DNA from: Psychromicrobium lacuslunae
GTDB lineage: Bacteria; Actinomycetota; Actinomycetes; Actinomycetales; Micrococcaceae
DNA length: 64,000 bases
Assembly: GCF_000950575.1 (NCBI RefSeq)
Contig: NZ_CP011005.1
Span: 3,472,001-3,536,000, forward strand
Direction: 5' to 3'
The translations under genes were made by a program, and so were the position numbers. Numbering within the stretch: the first letter of the stretch is position 1; every line of letters starts with the position of its first letter. Below are positions 50,243 to 59,612 of this stretch, piece by piece. Under the pieces are notes generated by a model that did not search any database, was not told the origin of the DNA, and saw nothing but the letters and a program-made list of their open reading frames with translations.

Positions 50243-52972
50243 ATGCAGATCACAACCCCTCGTCCGGTCACTCCACCGGGCCGCATTTCAACCTTCAAAA
50301 GAGGACTCAGCCGCCGCCGCAACCAACTGCTTGCCGATCGCTTGGCAGAACAGAACCAAGCACTAGCTGTCGCCGCGGTAACGCCACCGGAGCAACTGCT
50401 TGCGCAATTCCACAGCAGTCAGCGTGGGCTTTCGCCCATCCGGGTTACGGACGCCGCGGAACGGTTCGGGCCTAATCAGGTCAATCACGATAAGCCAGCA
50501 CCGGCCTGGCTCCAGTTCCTTGCTGCTTTTAACAACCCCTTTGTGTGGATCCTCTGTGTGCTCGCGGTGGTGATGCTCTTTACCGACGTGATTCTGGCCG
50601 ATCCGGAAGAAGGGCCCTCCTATAAAGGGGTGGCAACTTTGGGCGTGATGGTGTTGGTCTCGGTCGGGATGCGTTTCTGGCAGGAATATCGCTCCGGAAA
50701 GGCTGCTCAGTCGCTGCAGTCAATGGTGCAGACCACCACCGCGGTGACCCGTCAGAATGAGTACGGTGAACCGCTGACAGCGGAGCTTCCGATCGAGCAG
50801 GTAGTACCCGGCGACATCGTGGAGCTCGCGGCCGGGGACATGATTCCCGCGGACGTGCGTTTTCTGCGGACTAAGGATTTGCAGATCAATGAGGGAATGC
50901 TGACCGGGGAGTCTCTGCCGACCGAAAAAACCCCGGTGACCGCGATGGACTTGAACCAGCACAACCTGTTGGAGGCCGATAGCCTCGGTTTCAAAGGTAC
51001 CTCGGTGACCTCGGGGAGCGGCACCGCGCTGGTTATTCACACCGGCGCGCAGACTTACTTCGGCGCGATGAGTGCGCAGCTGACCGGAAAGCGGCCGGAA
51101 ACCAGCTTCGATCACGGAGTCAAGAAGGTCAGCATGCTGCTGATCAAGTTCATGCTGGTGATGGTTCCTTTGGTCTTTGTGGTCAATGGCCTGACCAAGG
51201 ACTGGACCACCGCCTTCCTCTTCGGCCTAGTCACCGCGGTGGGGCTGACGCCTGAGATGCTGCCGATGATTGTGACCGCGAATCTGGCCCGGGGCGCGGT
51301 CAAGATGTCAAAGCATCAGGTGATCGTGAAGAGGCTAAATGCCATCCAGAACCTGGGCGCAATGGATGTGCTGTGCACTGATAAGACCGGAACGCTGACC
51401 GAGGATCGCATTGTGTTGGAGCGTCATCTCGATGTGCACGGCAGCTCGAGCCTTCGGGTGCTGCGGATGGCGGCTGCGAATTCGCGGTTCCAAACCGGGC
51501 TGCGGAATCTCTTGGATCGCGCCGTGCTCGATGCCGCGGGACCAGAGCTGCTGACCGAATTGGAAACTGCTTACACGCTGATTGACGAGGTACCTTTTGA
51601 CTTCTCTCGCCGCCGGATGACGGTGGTGCTCGAGGGTGGTAGCGCTCCCTTGATGATCACCAAGGGTGCCGTAGAGGAAGTGCTCGAAGTGTGTGGCAGC
51701 GTGCTGGTGAAAGGACATTCCCATCCGTTGACCGCGGCCCATCGGGCGGAACTCAGCGAACTGGTGGACAGCCAGAACGCCGAGGGGCTGCGTGTGCTGG
51801 CGCTCGCCACCGCGACCGCAAGCCGTCGCGAAGATTATTCGGTGGCCGATGAAAAGGAGATGACCCTGGTGGGATTCCTCTCCTTCCTCGACCCGCCGAA
51901 GGAATCTGCCGCGGCGGCGATTGCTGCGCTGCATCGACACGGCACAGCGGTCAAGGTGATCACCGGTGACAATGAGTTAGTTGCCAGGACGGTCTGCCAA
52001 CAGGTTGGTATTGCCGCGGAGGGCTCCGCTGAATTACTCTCCGGAGCTGAACTCGAACTACTTGACGGTGACGCTGCGGCTTTCGCCGAAGCGGTGGAGC
52101 GGACAACTATCTTCGCCAAGGTCAACCCGCTGCAGAAAGCGCGGATAGTTGAGCAATTACAAACCAATGGACATACCGTCGGGTTCATGGGCGACGGCAT
52201 TAATGATGCGGCCGCACTACGTGCCTCCGACGTCGGGATCTCGGTGGACACCGCCGTCGATATTGCCCGCGAATCGGCCGATATCATTTTGCTGCGCAAG
52301 GATCTGATGGTGCTGGAGGCGGGCATTCAGGAGGGACGGCGTACCTTTGGCAACATCATTAAGTACATCAAGATGACGGCTAGCTCGAACTTCGGCAATA
52401 TGTTTTCGGTGCTGGTGGCAAGTGCCTTGCTGCCGTTCATTCCGATGATCCCGGTGGTGGTGCTGCTACAGAACTTGGTCTACGACCTCTCGATGCTCTC
52501 GCTGCCATGGGACAAAGTGGATAAGGAGTACCTTGACAAGCCGCAGAAGTGGGAGACCAAGGGCTTGGCCCGGTTCATGGTCACCATTGGGCCGATCTCC
52601 TCGGTCTTCGACCTCAGCACTTTTGCGTTGATGTGGTTTGTCTTTGCCGCAAACTCGGTCGATCAAGCTGCCTTGTTCCAGTCCGGCTGGTTTGTCGAAT
52701 CGCTGATTTCACAGACACTCATCGTGCACATGATCCGGACCGGTCGGGTACCGTTCCTGCAGTCCCGAGCCTCCTGGCCGGTGCTGCTTTTGACCGGGGC
52801 AGTCTGCTTGTTTGCGCTGCTGCTGCCGTTCAGTAATTTCGGTCATTCGCTCGGACTGGTCAGCCTTCCGTGGACCTATTTCCCCTGGCTGATTGGCACC
52901 CTGGCTGCCTATTGCCTGCTCACCCAGGGGATCAAGGTGCTCTTCGTGCGACGTTACGGTCGCTGGTTATAA
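50243..52972 (+). CDS. mgtA: Mg2+-importing P-type ATPase
   Basis: A 909-residue type-IIIB P-type ATPase. The phosphorylation site is CTDKTGTLT with the actuator motif LTGESLP before it and the hinge GDGINDAAALRASDVGIS after it. About ten membrane spans are expected; the basic N-terminus (RRRNQLLADRLAEQ) is typical of MgtA/MgtB. ATG 50243 has AAAAGGAG eight bases upstream; the GTG at 50219 is less likely. It is controlled by the M-box upstream and possibly by the leader ORF. A GC-rich hairpin follows at 52981-53012. Confidence 0.95.
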   Translation: MQITTPRPVTPPGRISTFKRGLSRRRNQLLADRLAEQNQALAVAAVTPPEQLLAQFHSSQRGLSPIRVTDAAERFGPNQVNHDKPAPAWLQFLAAFNNPFVWILCVLAVVMLFTDVILADPEEGPSYKGVATLGVMVLVSVGMRFWQEYRSGKAAQSLQSMVQTTTAVTRQNEYGEPLTAELPIEQVVPGDIVELAAGDMIPADVRFLRTKDLQINEGMLTGESLPTEKTPVTAMDLNQHNLLEADSLGFKGTSVTSGSGTALVIHTGAQTYFGAMSAQLTGKRPETSFDHGVKKVSMLLIKFMLVMVPLVFVVNGLTKDWTTAFLFGLVTAVGLTPEMLPMIVTANLARGAVKMSKHQVIVKRLNAIQNLGAMDVLCTDKTGTLTEDRIVLERHLDVHGSSSLRVLRMAAANSRFQTGLRNLLDRAVLDAAGPELLTELETAYTLIDEVPFDFSRRRMTVVLEGGSAPLMITKGAVEEVLEVCGSVLVKGHSHPLTAAHRAELSELVDSQNAEGLRVLALATATASRREDYSVADEKEMTLVGFLSFLDPPKESAAAAIAALHRHGTAVKVITGDNELVARTVCQQVGIAAEGSAELLSGAELELLDGDAAAFAEAVERTTIFAKVNPLQKARIVEQLQTNGHTVGFMGDGINDAAALRASDVGISVDTAVDIARESADIILLRKDLMVLEAGIQEGRRTFGNIIKYIKMTASSNFGNMFSVLVASALLPFIPMIPVVVLLQNLVYDLSMLSLPWDKVDKEYLDKPQKWETKGLARFMVTIGPISSVFDLSTFALMWFVFAANSVDQAALFQSGWFVESLISQTLIVHMIRTGRVPFLQSRASWPVLLLTGAVCLFALLLPFSNFGHSLGLVSLPWTYFPWLIGTLAAYCLLTQGIKVLFVRRYGRWL

Positions 52973-52980
52973 CGGATCTT

Positions 52981-53012
52981 GCCGGTGGTACCAGGGCCTG
53001 GCTGCCACCGGC
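52981..53012 (+). terminator. Hairpin after mgtA
   Basis: GCCGGTGG (52981-52988) pairs with CCACCGGC (53005-53012), with an inner CCAGG/CCTGG helix. No long T run follows (AGTATCGTTATTT), so it is a moderate terminator candidate. Confidence 0.6.
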
Positions 53013-53118
53013 AGTATCGTTATTTCGCCGATACTGTTGACACGTGAACCCTTGCGTTAAAGTCTTAGGTGCTTGTTGAGAAACATTTGATTCACACTGA
53101 GCAACTTGAGGTTGTAGC

Positions 53119-54153
53119 ATGGGTCACATGAATGAGCAGCGCATTGAAGTCGACGGCAAGATCGGCCCGATCGACTCTTCCCGAATTCCTCGTTATGCCG
53201 GAGCGGCAACCTTTGCTCGGCTACCACGCCTAGACCAGGTCTCCCAGGCTGATATCGCAGTAGTTGGCGTGCCCTTTGATAGCGGGGTTTCCTACCGGCC
53301 CGGTGCGCGGTTCGGCGCCAACCACGTTCGCGAGGCCTCGCGCTTGCTGAGGCCCTACAACCCCGCCCAGCAGCTCTCACCTTTCGAACTCGCTCAGGTC
53401 GCCGACGCCGGCGATATGGCGGTGAATCCCTTCAATATCAATGAAGCGATTGAGGAGATCCAACAGAACGCACTAGATCTGACCGCTCCGGATGCCAATG
53501 GACGCGGCGCAAAACTGCTCACCCTGGGCGGCGATCACACCATCGCGCTACCGCTGCTGCGCGCCGCTGCGCAACGCGCCGGTGAGCCGGTGGCGATGCT
53601 GCACTTCGATGCTCATCTGGATACCTGGGACACCTACTTCGGTGCCGAATACACGCACGGCACGCCCTTCCGCCGCGCGGTGGAGGAAGGCATTCTAGAC
53701 ACCGAGGCGATTAGCCACGTCGGCACTCGCGGGCCGCTCTATGGCAAAAAAGACCTGGAAGACGACCGTCGCTTTGGCTTCGGTATTGTCACCTCGGCAG
53801 ACGTCTTCCGGCAAGGCGTTGACGAGGTGGTCGCTAAGCTGCGCGACCGGATAGGTAGTCGGCCGCTCTACATCTCGATTGACATCGACGTGCTTGACCC
53901 GGCGCATGCTCCCGGCACAGGCACCCCGGAAGCGGGCGGCATCACCAGCCGCGAGTTGCTGGAAATCCTGCGCGGCATGCGGGGGATGAACCTAGTCGGT
54001 GCCGACGTCGTCGAGGTCGCTCCGGCCTACGACCACGCGGAGATCACTGGGGTCGCCGCCTCCCACGTTGCCTATGATTTGGTAACTTTGCTGGCCGACG
54101 GCGTGAGCCGCGAACAGGATCTGCACACCCCGAGCGCAGGAGATAGCCAATGA
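53119..54153 (+). CDS. Agmatinase-family ureohydrolase
   Basis: A 344-residue arginase-superfamily enzyme. The binuclear manganese ligands are all present: GGDHT (about 137-141), DAHLD (164-168) and DIDVLD (255-260), followed by [10 protein letters not shown]. It releases urea from a guanidino compound: agmatine, or guanidinobutyrate as in related actinobacterial and pseudomonad enzymes; sequence does not decide which. TTGACA at 53037-53042 may be its -35. A second ATG three codons in (53128) is possible. Overlaps the ThDP enzyme gene by four bases, so the two act together. Confidence 0.9.
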   Translation: MGHMNEQRIEVDGKIGPIDSSRIPRYAGAATFARLPRLDQVSQADIAVVGVPFDSGVSYRPGARFGANHVREASRLLRPYNPAQQLSPFELAQVADAGDMAVNPFNINEAIEEIQQNALDLTAPDANGRGAKLLTLGGDHTIALPLLRAAAQRAGEPVAMLHFDAHLDTWDTYFGAEYTHGTPFRRAVEEGILDTEAISHVGTRGPLYGKKDLEDDRRFGFGIVTSADVFRQGVDEVVAKLRDRIGSRPLYISIDIDVLDPAHAPGTGTPEAGGITSRELLEILRGMRGMNLVGADVVEVAPAYDHAEITGVAASHVAYDLVTLLADGVSREQDLHTPSAGDSQ

Positions 54154-55835
54154 GTGACGCCCGAGCCGAGAACGTTGAGCGCGATGTGCGCAACGGCGGT
54201 GACCTGGTCGTCGAAACCCTGCAGGCCTTAGGTGCCAAAACGGTATTCGGCATCCCGGGGCAGCATGCTCTCGGTCTTTTCGACGCGCTGAGCCGCTCCG
54301 ATCTGCACTTTGTGTCCTCGCGAGTGGAGAACAACTCCGCCTTTGCCGCTGATGGTTACGCCCGGGCCAGTAGTGAAGTCGGCGTGCTTTTCCTCTCCAC
54401 CGGGCCCGGCGCACTGACCTCCTTAGCTGGCTTGCAGGAAGCCTATGCCACCGGGGTGCCAATGGTGGTGATCGCCAGCCAGATTCCACTTGACGGTCTG
54501 GGTGCGCGCCGCAAAGGGATGTTGCATCAACTCGACGATCAAAAAGCCTCGGCGGCGAATGTGACTAAGAGCCAGCGACTGATTCAGCATGCCTCAGGCA
54601 TTCCCAGCGCCATTCAGGATGCTTGGACGGAGGCTGTCTCCTCCCCGCAAGGGCCGGTCTGGATTGAGATTCCGCAGAACGTACTGCTGGATCCCATTGT
54701 GGTGCCGCGGGTGGAAGATGCGCTCGCTGAACCCTTCGACAATCCACCTCGGGTTGAGCTGGTGAGGGAGGCGGTGAAGTGGCTGGCTCAGGCCGACCGC
54801 CCCGCCATCGTCGCCGGTGGCGGCGCCCGGCGTGGGCACGCTGAGGCAGCTTTGCTCTCCATTGCGGAGAAACTCAAGGCGCCAGTGGTCTCGTCCCCTG
54901 GCGGCAATGGGGCCTTCCCGTGGCTGCACCCGCTGTCGCTGCAGTCCTGGGTAGAGGACCGTTACGTCACCGAGGTGTTGGAGGATGCAGATGTTCTAGT
55001 GGTCGTCGGCTCTTCGCTGGGTGAGGTGACCAGCAATTACTTCACCCTTGAGCCGCGGGGCCGGATCATTCAAATTGACGCCGAACCTCGGGTCCTTGAG
55101 TCTAACCGGCCGGGACTGGGTATTCGGGCCGATGCTGGCCAAGCCCTTGAGGCGATTGACCAGGCACTCAGCACTGCGGCGCTCGCCGAGCAAAAATCGC
55201 AATGGCACGGTGAAAGCCCCGAAGAGCTAGTTGCCCAGACGCTCAGCAAAGTGATGGCCCGACTGGATAGTCAGGACCTGGCCAAGGAGCGCCAGTTCAT
55301 GGCCGATATCCGTGCCGCTGTCCCGGATGATATGCAGACCTTCTGGGATATGACTATTGCCGCTTACTGGGGTTGGAGTTGCTGGGACGCTCGCGGCGGC
55401 GAGTTTCACTCGGCCCAGGGTGCTGGAGGTCTGGGCTATGGCTTCCCGGCCGCTATCGGCGGCTCAGTCGGCTTGGCCGCGCACGGCAAGCCGGCCCGGG
55501 TGCTGGCTGTTTCCGGCGACGGCTCCTCAATGTACTCAATCGCTGAGCTGGCCACAGCTAAGCAGCATAATGTGCCGGTCACCTGGTTGATCGTCGACGA
55601 CGGCGGCTATGGCATCTTGCGCGAGTACATGGTGGGGGCCTTCGGTAAGGCAACCCACACCGAGCTGGCCAGGCCGGATTTCGTGGCCCTCGCGGAGTCC
55701 TTCGGTGTGCCAGCCCGCCGGGTTGAGGCTGCCCAAGTGGGACAGGCGCTCAAGGAGAGCTTTGCCGCTGATGGCCCCAATGTCGTGGTGGTGGAAACCT
55801 TATTGCAGATGTTTGCCCCGACGCACCTGGATTAG
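54150..55835 (+). CDS. Thiamine-diphosphate enzyme (acetolactate-synthase-like), linked to the ureohydrolase
   Basis: A 561-residue three-domain ThDP enzyme. The N-terminal Pyr domain has the catalytic Glu in [18 protein letters not shown], the central domain follows at about 195-330, and the PP domain has [13 protein letters not shown] ending in [13 protein letters not shown]. The Mg2+-binding motif usually ends in Asn-Asn or Asn-Gly; here Asp replaces the expected Asn. The substrate is unknown. Tight coupling to the agmatinase-type gene suggests it acts on, or condenses, a product of guanidino-compound breakdown. Confidence 0.85.
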   Translation: MSDARAENVERDVRNGGDLVVETLQALGAKTVFGIPGQHALGLFDALSRSDLHFVSSRVENNSAFAADGYARASSEVGVLFLSTGPGALTSLAGLQEAYATGVPMVVIASQIPLDGLGARRKGMLHQLDDQKASAANVTKSQRLIQHASGIPSAIQDAWTEAVSSPQGPVWIEIPQNVLLDPIVVPRVEDALAEPFDNPPRVELVREAVKWLAQADRPAIVAGGGARRGHAEAALLSIAEKLKAPVVSSPGGNGAFPWLHPLSLQSWVEDRYVTEVLEDADVLVVVGSSLGEVTSNYFTLEPRGRIIQIDAEPRVLESNRPGLGIRADAGQALEAIDQALSTAALAEQKSQWHGESPEELVAQTLSKVMARLDSQDLAKERQFMADIRAAVPDDMQTFWDMTIAAYWGWSCWDARGGEFHSAQGAGGLGYGFPAAIGGSVGLAAHGKPARVLAVSGDGSSMYSIAELATAKQHNVPVTWLIVDDGGYGILREYMVGAFGKATHTELARPDFVALAESFGVPARRVEAAQVGQALKESFAADGPNVVVVETLLQMFAPTHLD

Positions 55836-55915
55836 TCCGGCAACTCTTCGCCATATGCTCTTTTGTGATCTTATTTGACGTAATACAATCAAATATGCGC
55901 ATAGAGAAGCTTCCG

Positions 55916-57784
55916 ATGAGCCTTGCCCCGGTCGGCCCGCTCAACCCTCTACCGAACCTCGGCAAGCCCTTGGAGAACCCTTATCAGATCACTGGTGAGG
56001 TGCCGGCCGAGATTATTGAAAACTCACGCTACGGACATCCGGCGACGCTGCATCCTTATCAACTTCAGGACCAGTACTCGCGGGTTTTGCAAAGTGTTGA
56101 GCAAACCGTGGTGACGCTTGAAAATGCACGGTTGCAAGCTAAGTTCTTGCCCGAACTCGGCGGCAGGCTCTGGGAGCTGACGGACAAAGCCACCGGCAAG
56201 AATCTGCTGCACACGCCCGCGCAGATTCAGCTTGGGAATCTGGCATTGCGCAATGCCTGGTTTGCTGGCGGCATTGAGTGGAATATCGGCACCCGCGGGC
56301 ATTCGCCAAGTACCTGCTCGCCGCTGCACACGGCAATACTGACCACCCCCGAAGGTCAGGAAGTGCTCAGGATGTGGGAGTTCGACCGGCTCCGTGAAGT
56401 CATTTTTCAGATCGACGCCTGGTTGCCGGAGGACTCGGCTTTCCTGCATCTCGCGGTGCGGATCAACAACCCTAATCCGCATTCTGTGCCGATCTACTGG
56501 TGGAGCAATGCTGCGGTGCCACAGACCGCGGAAACCCGAGTGATTGCTCCGGCGCAAAGCGCTTTCGCCAGCGACTATCAGCACGGCATAAAACGGCGTA
56601 GCCCGCAGGACCTAGACGGCGTCGATGCCAGTTGGCCGTCACGCAATAGCGTCGCTGCTGACTATTTCTTTGATCTTGAACCCGCGCAGCGTCGTTGGAT
56701 TGTTGCCAGTGACGCCGAAGGAGACGGGCTGGCAATGCTCTCCAGCGAGCGACTGCGCGGCCGCAAACTCTTCGTCTGGGGTGAAAGTCAGGGCGGCCAA
56801 CGCTGGCAGCGGTGGCTCAGCCCGGATGGTGGGAACTATGCCGAGATCCAGGCCGGGCTGGCCCAGACTCAGTTTGAGAACCTGGAACTGCCCGCCGGAG
56901 AAAGCTGGTCTTGGCTGGAATGTTATGGCAATGCCGATCTTGAACCTGGGCCGGCGCATGCTGACTGGTCGATTGCCGTGCCGCATGCCCAGCGGCGTCT
57001 CGCCGAGGCTCTGCCCGAAACTGAGTTGTCCGAAAGCTACCAACGGTGGCTGGCTTGGGCGGAGCTTGAACCGCAGCGGCACATTCTCAATGGCTCGGGC
57101 TGGGGAGCCCTGGAGGCTGAATTGCGAAGCCAACAGGGAGCCAGCTGGCAGGCGGACGGTACGCCTTTCGCCGCGGAAACCATCTCGGCTGCTCAGCGGC
57201 CTTGGCTCCGTCTGCTCAGCGAAGGAATTTTTGCCGGTGCGGATAGTTATGTGGCGGGTGGCGCCTGGGACCGGTTGCTGGCTGCGGCAACGGGCGAGCC
57301 CGCGGAAATTGCGCTGCATCGCGGGATCATTAGTCAAGGAGTGGGTGATCAGCAGGCGGCCGCCGAGCATTATCGGCAAGCTCTGGCAGTGAAGCCGCTT
57401 GCCCTCGGCTGGCGCGGTTTGGCGATCGCCGAGCAGAATCCTGGGCACTATCTGTCGGCCTGCGCGGTGCAGCCGGATAATCGGGCGTTGCTGATTGAGG
57501 CCTTGACAGCTCTGCTGCAAAAATCCCAGCCGACGGTAGCCTGGCAGCTTTTGGAACGCTCTGCTCTGCTCCCTGCTGAGCTGGCGGCAAAGGGGCGATT
57601 GGCCTTCCTTGCCGCGCAAATATTGGCCGCACTGGGGCGGCCCGAAGAAGCCGCTGAACTACTCAAGAGCGATTTGCTGGTGGCAGACATTCGGGAGGGT
57701 GAAAACTCACTAGCCGAGTTGTGGCGCCAGGTGCTGCCGGGACAGCCAATTCCGGCTAGCTATCAATTCACTATGTCGGCCTAA
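55916..57784 (+). CDS. DUF5107 family protein with C-terminal helical repeats
   Basis: A 622-residue protein. The first 300 residues contain the beta-rich DUF5107 region, seen for example in LQAKFLPELGGRLWELTDKATGKNLLH and FAGGIEWNIGTRGHSPST, resembling galactose-mutarotase-like folds. The last 200 residues are TPR-like helices. It is shorter than the roughly 1000-residue DUF5107 proteins that I recall. ATG 55916 with AGAGAAG upstream is preferred, because a -10-like TACAAT at 55884-55889 would place the transcription start near 55896; ATG 55895 is the alternative. A role in carbohydrate metabolism is likely; no substrate is apparent. Confidence 0.75.
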   Translation: MSLAPVGPLNPLPNLGKPLENPYQITGEVPAEIIENSRYGHPATLHPYQLQDQYSRVLQSVEQTVVTLENARLQAKFLPELGGRLWELTDKATGKNLLHTPAQIQLGNLALRNAWFAGGIEWNIGTRGHSPSTCSPLHTAILTTPEGQEVLRMWEFDRLREVIFQIDAWLPEDSAFLHLAVRINNPNPHSVPIYWWSNAAVPQTAETRVIAPAQSAFASDYQHGIKRRSPQDLDGVDASWPSRNSVAADYFFDLEPAQRRWIVASDAEGDGLAMLSSERLRGRKLFVWGESQGGQRWQRWLSPDGGNYAEIQAGLAQTQFENLELPAGESWSWLECYGNADLEPGPAHADWSIAVPHAQRRLAEALPETELSESYQRWLAWAELEPQRHILNGSGWGALEAELRSQQGASWQADGTPFAAETISAAQRPWLRLLSEGIFAGADSYVAGGAWDRLLAAATGEPAEIALHRGIISQGVGDQQAAAEHYRQALAVKPLALGWRGLAIAEQNPGHYLSACAVQPDNRALLIEALTALLQKSQPTVAWQLLERSALLPAELAAKGRLAFLAAQILAALGRPEEAAELLKSDLLVADIREGENSLAELWRQVLPGQPIPASYQFTMSA

Positions 57785-57909
57785 GCTGTAGCGCGATCTG
57801 AGGCGGAGCCTGGTCGATAACTGCATCGTCCTAGAAGCTGCTGTGGAATAACTTCGGGGCTATCGCAGTTTGTGGATATGTATGCAAACGTATGGACTAA
57901 GGGGATGCG

Positions 57910-58518
57910 GTGGAACGCAATATCGTGGTCATCTCAGCGGGTCTGGGATCGCCCTCATCAAGCAGGTTATTGGCTGATCAGCTGCAGACTGCCAGCATCG
58001 CCGAGCTAGCCCAACGGGGTGAGCAGAGCAATATTCGGCTCGTGGAACTCCGTGACCTGGCCGTCGATATAGCTAATAACCTGGTGACCGGTTATGCCCC
58101 GCCGGCGCTGCAGGAAGTGATAGGTGCGGTGCAGGACGCCGATGGGCTGATCGTGGTGACGCCAGTATTCTCGGCATCGTTCAGTGGTTTGTTCAAGTCT
58201 TTTTTCGATTTGGTAGACCCGAAATCATTGCAGGGCACCCCGGTGGTGCTGGCCGCCACCGGGGGCACCGCCCGGCATTCTATGGTGATCGATTTCGCGC
58301 TGCGGCCGCTCTTTGGTTACCTGCGGGCCGCAATTGTGCCGACCGGGGTTTATGCGGCTCCCGATGACTGGGGCGATGCCGGGCTGAATCAGCGGGTTTC
58401 CCAAGCTGCGGCTGAGTTCGCTGAGGCGCTTCACGGCAATCCGCCGCGGCGTCCAAGCCGCAGCATGGAATCGCTGCCTTTCGAACAACTGCTGGCCAAT
58501 ATCGGCGAGCAGAATTAA
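57910..58518 (+). CDS. NADPH-dependent FMN reductase (CE1759-like)
   Basis: A 202-residue flavodoxin-like protein. It begins VVISAGLGSPSSSRLLADQL (FMN phosphate loop), has VVTPVFSASFSGLFKSFFDLV and AATGGTARHSMVIDFALRPLFGYL, as in the actinobacterial CE1759 family of FMN reductases. It supplies reduced flavin to partner oxygenases or reduces quinones; no partner gene is adjacent. GTG 57910 has AAGGGG six bases upstream. It stands alone. Confidence 0.85.
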   Translation: MERNIVVISAGLGSPSSSRLLADQLQTASIAELAQRGEQSNIRLVELRDLAVDIANNLVTGYAPPALQEVIGAVQDADGLIVVTPVFSASFSGLFKSFFDLVDPKSLQGTPVVLAATGGTARHSMVIDFALRPLFGYLRAAIVPTGVYAAPDDWGDAGLNQRVSQAAAEFAEALHGNPPRRPSRSMESLPFEQLLANIGEQN

Positions 58519-58643
58519 AAGTCTCTATTTCGCGTGACGTTTTGTTTGCGAGCAACGACTTACTAATGGACAGGCCACAAGCCTGTGGACAATAACTGTG
58601 AACAACAACGGTCAACACCCTATCGGGTAGTGAGTAGGCAGAG

Positions 58644-58913
58644 ATGGGATTTTTTAGTTTCTTGATTTTGGGGCTGATCGCCGGCGCCATTGCGAAGCTG
58701 ATTTTGCCGGGCAAGCAGGGCGGCGGCTGGATTGCCACCCTCATTCTGGGGGTTATTGGGGCCATGCTTGGGGGATGGCTCGGAGGCCTGATCTTCAATC
58801 AGCCACTCACCGAGTTCTGGTCCTTGCCAACCTGGTTACTAGCGATCGTCGGCTCGATCATCGTGTTGTTGGTTTACAACATGATCACCGGGCGTAAGCG
58901 CGCTAATAGCTAG
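58644..58913 (+). CDS. GlsB/YeaQ/YmgE family small membrane protein
   Basis: An 89-residue protein with three membrane segments. It has the family's opening FFSFLILGLIAGAIAKLILPG, the GGGWIATLILGVIGAMLGGWLGG glycine-zipper span and a last span before a basic RKRANS tail. Members are linked to envelope and general stress responses. GCAGAGATGG supplies a weak ribosome binding site. It converges on the DoxX-like gene with a 54-bp palindrome between. Confidence 0.9.
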   Translation: MGFFSFLILGLIAGAIAKLILPGKQGGGWIATLILGVIGAMLGGWLGGLIFNQPLTEFWSLPTWLLAIVGSIIVLLVYNMITGRKRANS

Positions 58914-58934
58914 CACCCAGGGTAATCCTCCGGG

Positions 58935-58988
58935 TTAAAGCAGTGGGCTGGGTCACCGATAAATCGGTGACCCAGCCCACTGCTTTAA
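58935..58988. terminator. 54-bp palindrome between convergent genes, bidirectional terminator
   Basis: Perfect 26-bp arms (58935-58960 and 58963-58988) meet at an AA centre. The outer ends read TTAAAG/CTTTAA, giving a short T run on each strand. It lies between the stops at 58913 and 59041 and can end both transcripts. Confidence 0.88.
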
Positions 58989-59040
58989 GCTGCTCGGCCG
59001 GACAGTCGGTGACTAAGGAATAGCCGGTCCGCCCGCTCAG

Positions 59041-59466
59041 CTACTGAGCTGACTTTTTCTGTTTTTTGCGATCCAGCAGTAGAGCCAAACCAATCGCGAG
59101 CAGCCAGAAATCTTTAGCAAAAGCGGTGCCCTGCGGGGTTGGTCGGAAACCATCAGCTTGAGTGAGCCCAGGGGTCTTCAAATAGGTATAAACCAGCGAA
59201 CCGGCGAAACCGGTGAGAGCCAATCCGACCAGTCTGCTCGGCAGGAAAGGTGCCAGCAGGGCCGCGCCAAGGCCAAGCTCGCCATAGCTGAGGAGTTTGC
59301 CGAATTTCTCTGGTTCGAGATCGGCCAACTGTGGGAAGGCGTTGATCGCCGTCTGCTGTAATTGCCCGGCATGTTCAGCATCGAGATTCAGCTTGTTTAC
59401 GCCGGAATTGAGGATGAAAGCACCGCTCGCTAGTCGCAGCGCCAGGTGACTCAGTCGGATTCCCAT
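59041..59466 (-). CDS. DoxX-like four-span membrane protein
   Basis: A 141-residue membrane protein with four predicted spans, starting LSHLALRLASGAFILNSGVNKLNL, with YGELGLGAALLAPFLPSRLVGLALTG and a basic KKQKK tail. The pattern fits the DoxX superfamily, whose members associate with redox or thiol partners; no specific role can be given. It stands alone, divergent from the DUF6350 gene. Confidence 0.75.
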   Translation of the reverse strand: MGIRLSHLALRLASGAFILNSGVNKLNLDAEHAGQLQQTAINAFPQLADLEPEKFGKLLSYGELGLGAALLAPFLPSRLVGLALTGFAGSLVYTYLKTPGLTQADGFRPTPQGTAFAKDFWLLAIGLALLLDRKKQKKSAQ

Positions 59467-59612
59467 GATGTTCCCTATCTGTATTCGTACTGTCGAACCT
59501 AGTTGCTCTGCCGAGGAATGGGAAGTGCACTCGGTGTGAGGATTCGAAGAATTCGCTGCTTCAGCGGCGAGGGCAATTCGGCACCGCGGTCAAACATGGC
59601 AGCATAGTTCTG

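Noticed and set aside
56639-57619. 326-codon minus-strand ORF
   Set aside because: Antisense to the DUF5107 gene; Arg/Gln/Pro-rich shadow sequence.
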